NCBI GenBank assembly: GCA_033764335.1
Contig: JANRJC010000033.1
Location: forward strand, 1 to 64,000
Reading direction: 5' to 3'
Source of the DNA: JAGQVA01 sp033764335
Lineage (GTDB): Bacteria; Bacteroidota; Bacteroidia; J057
Length of the DNA: 64,000 bases
The translations under genes were made by a program, and so were the position numbers. Shown here in pieces: positions 60,128 through 64,000 of the stretch (position 1 is the stretch's first letter; every line of letters starts with the position of its first letter). The notes below the pieces were generated by a model. That model searched no databases. It had not been told where the DNA came from and saw only the letters and a list, made by a program, of their open reading frames with translations.

Positions 60128-61321
60128 ATGCGAATTCCTTTTTTGTTAATTTTTGCTCTGTTATTTGTTTTGGGAAGCCCGGCCTGCCGTCAGGCGGATA
60201 CCGCTGAAGCAGAAACGCAAACCACCGAATCTCCGGCAACCGACGACCTTGCGGGCAGACCCGTAATGACTCTTTTTGCGGTAAAAGTGGACAAACTTCG
60301 CCTGCGTAAAGAACCCGGCCAGACTACGGAAGTCGTTGCTTATGTCAACGAAGGAGACTTTGTCACCGGAATGGGCGAAGTGAGCAATTTCCGCGATACG
60401 ATGGAACTACGCGGTATTTATTACCAGGAGCCTTATTATAAAGTCATAACCAACCAAACCCAACCGGCAACCGGTTATATTTTTGGCGGCGGTTTGCTGC
60501 CGGTATATGTCGGTCCCGCCGAAAAATCGCCCGACCTCGGCAGACTCACAAAGTTTACCGCTCATTTGAAAAGTTTACCTGCTGCCGACCTGGCTTCCGG
60601 CGAAAAAGCCTGGACTTATGTTCAGGAAAAACTACGCGACGCCGATCCCGCCCTTGCCGATGCGACTTACATCCTGCTTCAGAATTTTATGACTAAAATG
60701 GAAATGGATGGGCTGTTTTACAGCCTCACCGAGCAGATTCAATGGAAAGATGAAGATTACGAAGCCGTCTATCGGGAAAAATACGACATGAACGCCAATC
60801 CTATCACCGCCTCCCTCGCAAAAAACGGTTTTTCCCTCGCTACTGCCGAAGGCATGATTTTCCCTGTAGTCAACCGGCAAAAACTGGCAGATTTTTTTCT
60901 CAATAAGGTTTCGCCTTCCCTGAAAGAATACATACAACTCGATCTGGAAGATTTTCACAAACCCTCTATGAGTGATGGCGGATTGGTCATTCCCCTGGAA
61001 GAATATGCGACCCGAGCCATTGCCTGGGAGAAATTTGAAACCGCTTACCCCCGTTTTGTGATGAGCAGTATCGTCCACGAACATGCCAAATGGATGGGCA
61101 TTACGCTGCTTGGAGGAGTGGACAATACGCCTTCTTACGATTACGAAACCGAAGAAGTGAGGGAAGACTTTGAAAAAGCATGGGCAATGATTCTTGCCAA
61201 ACACCCCGAAACCCGTATAGCGGTCCAGATTCGGGAGATGCAGGCAATCATTGCCCAATCCGGCGGAAAATATTCTGACTCCGCGCTCGCTTATGTGCAG
61301 AAATTGTGGGAGACAGAGTGA
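60128..61321 (+). CDS. Lipoprotein with an SH3-like domain
   Basis: A 397-residue predicted lipoprotein (lipobox GSPAC, Cys20). Residues about 50-120 look like a bacterial SH3 domain (VDKLRLRKEPGQTTEVVAYVNEGDFVTGMGEVSNF, YYKVITNQTQPATGYIFGGGL). The remaining about 270 residues are helical (HLKSLPAADLASGEKAWTYVQEKLRDADPALADA, SIVHEHAKWMGITLLGGVDNT) and not recognised. Probably a periplasmic or surface lipoprotein, perhaps binding cell wall. Confidence 0.72.
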   Translation: MRIPFLLIFALLFVLGSPACRQADTAEAETQTTESPATDDLAGRPVMTLFAVKVDKLRLRKEPGQTTEVVAYVNEGDFVTGMGEVSNFRDTMELRGIYYQEPYYKVITNQTQPATGYIFGGGLLPVYVGPAEKSPDLGRLTKFTAHLKSLPAADLASGEKAWTYVQEKLRDADPALADATYILLQNFMTKMEMDGLFYSLTEQIQWKDEDYEAVYREKYDMNANPITASLAKNGFSLATAEGMIFPVVNRQKLADFFLNKVSPSLKEYIQLDLEDFHKPSMSDGGLVIPLEEYATRAIAWEKFETAYPRFVMSSIVHEHAKWMGITLLGGVDNTPSYDYETEEVREDFEKAWAMILAKHPETRIAVQIREMQAIIAQSGGKYSDSALAYVQKLWETE

Positions 61322-61333
61322 ATGGGGAAACAA

Positions 61334-61399
61334 CTACCGTAAAAATTCGCCCGATTTTCTATGGTCAACCGTAGAAAATCAGGCGAATTTTTACGGTAG
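61334..61399. terminator. 28-bp-arm hairpin between convergent genes
   Basis: Left arm 61334-61361 begins CTACCGTAAAAATTCGCC and right arm 61372-61399 is its reverse complement over 28 bases with one mismatch (C at 61352 versus A at 61381), around a 10-nt loop. It lies between the convergent SH3 lipoprotein and ThuA genes and could terminate both; the stem itself contains T-runs in both orientations. Such length is unusual for a simple terminator. Confidence 0.75.
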
Positions 61400-61445
61400 C
61401 TGAAATTTTAGGGAGTTTTTAGGATGACGGTTTACAGAAAATGAC

Positions 61446-62285
61446 TTATTGTTTTGTTTTCTTTTTACCCAGCCATAACAAAGCATCCAAAATCAGTTTG
61501 TCCTGATACTTATTTCCGAAAGTTGAGGAAAGGGTACGGTTAGATCCTGTTTCATAGTCCATATCGTTATGGCCCATATTAAAATAAATCATTTTGTAGC
61601 GTTTGTTGGTCCAGGCTACAGGATAATAACCCTTATGCCAGATTTCGTGGGGTTTGGGACCCGTTCCGAGAGGAAAACTTGTGGGATGAATAGATAGAAG
61701 AATATGGATGTCCGGATTTTTTTGCAAATCATTTTCCCAGCGATACCATTCACTGGGAGAAGATTGAAATGTGGCGGGCAGGCGTCGGGTCGAAGGATGT
61801 TTTTTGTCTTCAATTTTCAAAACCGCCGAAGTAGGTCGCCAGGTATTACTACGGTACTGCCCCGCTCCTAAAAAATCATTATGATACCAGTCCCAGTTTT
61901 GGGGATAGGCAGATGGTGTAAGTGCAAATCCGGAAAAGTGAAACCCCATCCACGAGCCACCGTTTTCCATATACTGTTTAAAAGCAATTCTCTGCCCGAC
62001 AGAATCGGGTCGGGTATCGAGAAAAATAATTACCTGATACTGCGAAAGAAATTCTGCATTTAGATTATTCCAATTATCCGTAGAATCATATTTAAAATGA
62101 TATTTACCGGCCATCTCCGCAAACCATTTATTTGCCTCATGGACAAAACTGATATGAGCCTGATCATTTTTGGCTGTATAAAAAGCAATGACCTGAAATG
62201 AGGGAGAATGATCTTGCGCCAGGCTGGCAACTGCCGGGCAAAAAATCATAAGGGTTATAAATAATCCTTGAATAAAACGGATCAT
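61446..62285 (-). CDS. ThuA-like secreted protein
   Basis: About 279 residues from the ATG at 62285 (MIRFIQGLFITLMIF...ASLAQ signal peptide). ThuA/glutamine-amidotransferase-like fold: FQVIAFYTAKNDQAHISFVHEANKWFAEMA, YQVIIFLDTRPDSVGQRIAFKQYMENGGSWMGFHFSG, YPVAWTNKRYKMIYFNMGHNDMDYE. ThuA-type domains are found with sugar-degradation functions in Bacteroidota (trehalose utilisation by name only). The equivalent of the amidotransferase Cys is not conserved, as in ThuA proteins generally. Role unknown. Confidence 0.85.
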   Translation of the reverse strand: MIRFIQGLFITLMIFCPAVASLAQDHSPSFQVIAFYTAKNDQAHISFVHEANKWFAEMAGKYHFKYDSTDNWNNLNAEFLSQYQVIIFLDTRPDSVGQRIAFKQYMENGGSWMGFHFSGFALTPSAYPQNWDWYHNDFLGAGQYRSNTWRPTSAVLKIEDKKHPSTRRLPATFQSSPSEWYRWENDLQKNPDIHILLSIHPTSFPLGTGPKPHEIWHKGYYPVAWTNKRYKMIYFNMGHNDMDYETGSNRTLSSTFGNKYQDKLILDALLWLGKKKTKQ

Positions 62286-62308
62286 AGCCGATGGCTGTTC
62301 AGAGGTGT

Positions 62309-62932
62309 TTACTCTTCCCACTTGAAAACATCTTCCACGGCCATTTCAAATCCATGGATTGCATGAGACTTGATTTTGCCGCTATTGACTTTGACCGCCA
62401 GTGTATAGCTATTGCCTTCAATGAGATACTGCTCGATGGTCGTGGCATCGGGGTCAATGATCCAGTATTCGGAGACTCCGTGAAGAGCATAATCTTCAAA
62501 TTTTATCCCCCGATCCCGCTCGCGGGTAGTGTCAGAAAGAATTTCGACAATAAAATCGGGAGCCGGAAACGCCGACTGTTTTAAACCAAACTCATGCGCC
62601 TTTTCACTATTCCAGAAACAAATATCCGGCTCGTAATCGTTGCGCGTCAGGCGGATCATTACTTTTTCGACAGCGACTTTACCTAATTTGTGGTTATACA
62701 CATAAGGTACAAGAAAACGAATAATATTCGTTGACACCATCCAGTGCCTGCCATAAACCGGCGAATGATAGACGATTTCCCCTAAAATAAATTCGGCTTT
62801 CCGATTTTCATCCACTTCTGCCCAGAAGGCATGGCGATGCGCCTGTTCGGCCTCCCATTCTGCCTGAAGGGTCTCCAGCAGCCGGGGCATTTCCGGCGAA
62901 GCCATGATGGTTTTGATCCATTCCTGTGTCAT
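62309..62932 (-). CDS. Uma2-family (DUF820) PD-(D/E)XK protein
   Basis: A 207-residue Uma2 protein: GEIVYHSPVYGRHWMVSTNIIRFL (start of core), EPDICFWN (Asp), PDFIVEILSDTT (Glu/Ile-Leu strand), KFEDYALHGVSEYWIIDPDATTIEQY (K/E-x-x-Y-x-x-x-G-V-x-E-Y-W-I-I-D, the family hallmark). Predicted restriction-like nuclease fold, common and multiplied in some filamentous bacteria and without proven activity. 23 bp before the ThuA start on the same strand. Confidence 0.88.
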   Translation of the reverse strand: MTQEWIKTIMASPEMPRLLETLQAEWEAEQAHRHAFWAEVDENRKAEFILGEIVYHSPVYGRHWMVSTNIIRFLVPYVYNHKLGKVAVEKVMIRLTRNDYEPDICFWNSEKAHEFGLKQSAFPAPDFIVEILSDTTRERDRGIKFEDYALHGVSEYWIIDPDATTIEQYLIEGNSYTLAVKVNSGKIKSHAIHGFEMAVEDVFKWEE

Positions 62933-62975
62933 AAAGTAAATATACGGATTTCTCAGATGAAACCGATGATCGCGG

Positions 62976-64000
62976 TTATTGTCCGACTATAATTTTCCGG
63001 GTTGTGTATTTATTTCCGCTTCTGACTTGGATGAAATAGATACCTTTTTCGGCGATTTCCACCTCTAATTCATTTAATCCCCGGAAGGATCGGGTTTCGA
63101 TAATCTGTCCCAGCGAGTTTAAAATAACCATTTCCCCGCTGCCTGATGCAACGTGGAGTAAAAAATGACCCGGGGAGGGATTAGGATAAATGTCAAACAG
63201 GACGACATCGGAAACCTCCATATCTGTTACTCCACCGTTCCATTTGGCTACGTATTGTTTTCCGCTGGCGTTGGCGAAAATGCCGCCTGCATACAAATTT
63301 CCATATACATCGGAGACAAGGCTATTAATTTCATTACCGGCGTTTAGTGCAGCAGTGCCGGTCCCCAGTTCACTCCAGTTTGTACCGTTCCATTTTGCCA
63401 CGTAAGCATGTAAGGTACTGTTTTTGAAAATCCCAGCGGCATATACATAACCGGCTGGATCAATGGTAATGACGTTAATCGTACTGCTCTGAAAACCTGC
63501 ATTAAGGGCGTTAGGGCCTGTACCTAAAGGACTCCAGGTTGTGCCATCCCATTTAGCCACATACCAGGTTCCCGATGCGTCGGTAAATTGCCCGGCAGCA
63601 TAGACATTTCCCGCGGTATCTGTGGCCATGGAATAGACTATATTATTGGCATTCAGAGCGGTGTTACCGGTGCCCAACTGGCTCCAAGCGGTTCCATTCC
63701 ATTGGAACACCTGCCCTTTTAGGTTGGCATCCCTGAAACCGCTCGCATAGATATTTCCCTGTTTGTCCGCCGTAAGGGAAAGCGAAAATCCATCCTGATT
63801 CAGTTCATTACCGCCTGCCCCGAGTTCAGCCCAGGTTGTACCGTTCCATTTTGCCACATAACCTCTTCCTGCACTTTTCGAAAAAACACCCGTGGCGTAC
63901 AAATTCCCCGCAGAATCTGCGAGGAGGGAATAAATATAGTTATTGGCATGTAACGCATTGCTGCCGCTTCCCAACTCTGCCCAAGAGGTTCCATTCCACT
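62976..64000 (-). CDS. T9SS type A secreted repeat protein, 5' end beyond the window
   Basis: An open minus-strand frame from a stop at 62976 to the right edge; the reading continues across 63974, so this is not a start. At least six tandem repeats of about 47 residues share WNGTTWxELGTGxxALNANNxIxSLxTDxxGNVYAAGxF, typical of surface beta-propeller/sheet proteins (SBBP-like). The C-terminus (MEVSDVVLFDIYPNPSPGHFLLH, GEMVILNSLGQII, KGIYFIQVRSGNKYTTRKIIV) is a T9SS type A sorting domain, so the protein is exported by type IX secretion and lipid-anchored on the surface. Confidence 0.9.
   Translation of the reverse strand, partial: WNGTSWAELGSGSNALHANNYIYSLLADSAGNLYATGVFSKSAGRGYVAKWNGTTWAELGAGGNELNQDGFSLSLTADKQGNIYASGFRDANLKGQVFQWNGTAWSQLGTGNTALNANNIVYSMATDTAGNVYAAGQFTDASGTWYVAKWDGTTWSPLGTGPNALNAGFQSSTINVITIDPAGYVYAAGIFKNSTLHAYVAKWNGTNWSELGTGTAALNAGNEINSLVSDVYGNLYAGGIFANASGKQYVAKWNGGVTDMEVSDVVLFDIYPNPSPGHFLLHVASGSGEMVILNSLGQIIETRSFRGLNELEVEIAEKGIYFIQVRSGNKYTTRKIIVGQ

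Noticed and set aside
1..64000. CRISPR arrays, rRNA genes, integrases and insertion sequences
   Set aside because: None found on reading through; repeats present are coding repeats, hairpins or short operators without regular spacers.

Overview
The window reads as chromosomal DNA of a Bacteroidota bacterium, probably a free-living gliding or filamentous member of the Saprospiria/Cytophagia type; the class is an inference. The markers seen are: a gliding-motility-associated (T9SS type B) C-terminal domain at 11.4 kb and a T9SS type A tail at 63 kb; SusC-like TonB plug sequences; an ABC permease fused to an M1 peptidase; a GHKL sensor kinase with two-component-regulator propeller repeats; TAnnTTTG-type promoter boxes in front of a tRNA and a Fic gene; and few visible Shine-Dalgarno sequences.

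Layout. 1-2.05 kb is an AT-rich stretch with an intact class C beta-lactamase-like lipoprotein flanked by broken genes (a headless outer-membrane-like protein, and an alpha/beta hydrolase cut off just before its nucleophile motif); it joins GC-richer DNA at about 2.04 kb. 2.17-9 kb holds metabolic and envelope genes: a membrane protein, an AGE-family epimerase lipoprotein, a sterol desaturase-like enzyme, a GntR regulator with a sugar-binding sensor, a xylose-isomerase-like barrel protein and a CarboxypepD_reg-like outer-membrane-associated protein. 9-13.8 kb is a minus-strand run: a T9SS-secreted IgGFc-binding/gliding-type protein, translationally coupled to an AAC(3)-fold acetyltransferase, then a GT39-like glycosyltransferase. 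14-18.2 kb carries a Kef-type antiporter, a PLP enzyme and two tandem lipoproteins that consist of little more than a TonB plug domain.

18.3-25.5 kb is a polymorphic-toxin locus: two large secreted RHS/YD-repeat proteins, the second ending in a predicted ADP-ribosyltransferase toxin, followed with a 4-nt overlap by a small likely immunity gene and then a terminator. 25.6-35.3 kb is a tightly packed operon for a type II secretion/type IV pilus-like filament: GspC/PilP-like protein, a bactofilin-like beta-helical membrane protein, three prepilins, GspF, prepilin peptidase, GspE, secretin, and GspL/PilN- and GspM/PilO-like proteins.

35.4-48 kb has a PD-(D/E)XK protein, an acyl-CoA dehydrogenase behind a striking paired palindrome, truB-ribF, two bacterial PH-domain proteins, a Fic protein whose promoter carries three copies of one 9-bp motif, a 1467-residue helicase-nuclease, and a tRNA-Met with its promoter and terminator. 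48-53 kb is an ABC export cassette with the permease-M1 peptidase fusion. 53-55 kb is a PtuA/PtuB (Septu-like) pair. 55-57 kb has a GNAT, and a HipA-like kinase overlapping a DUF3037 gene. 57-61.3 kb has the sensor kinase and an SH3-like lipoprotein. A long hairpin separates these from minus-strand ThuA, Uma2 and T9SS-secreted repeat genes at the right edge; the last runs off the window.

Fic, helicase-nuclease, Septu and HipA/DUF3037 together look like a loose defence or stress island interleaved with housekeeping genes. No CRISPR array, integrase, transposase or rRNA was seen.
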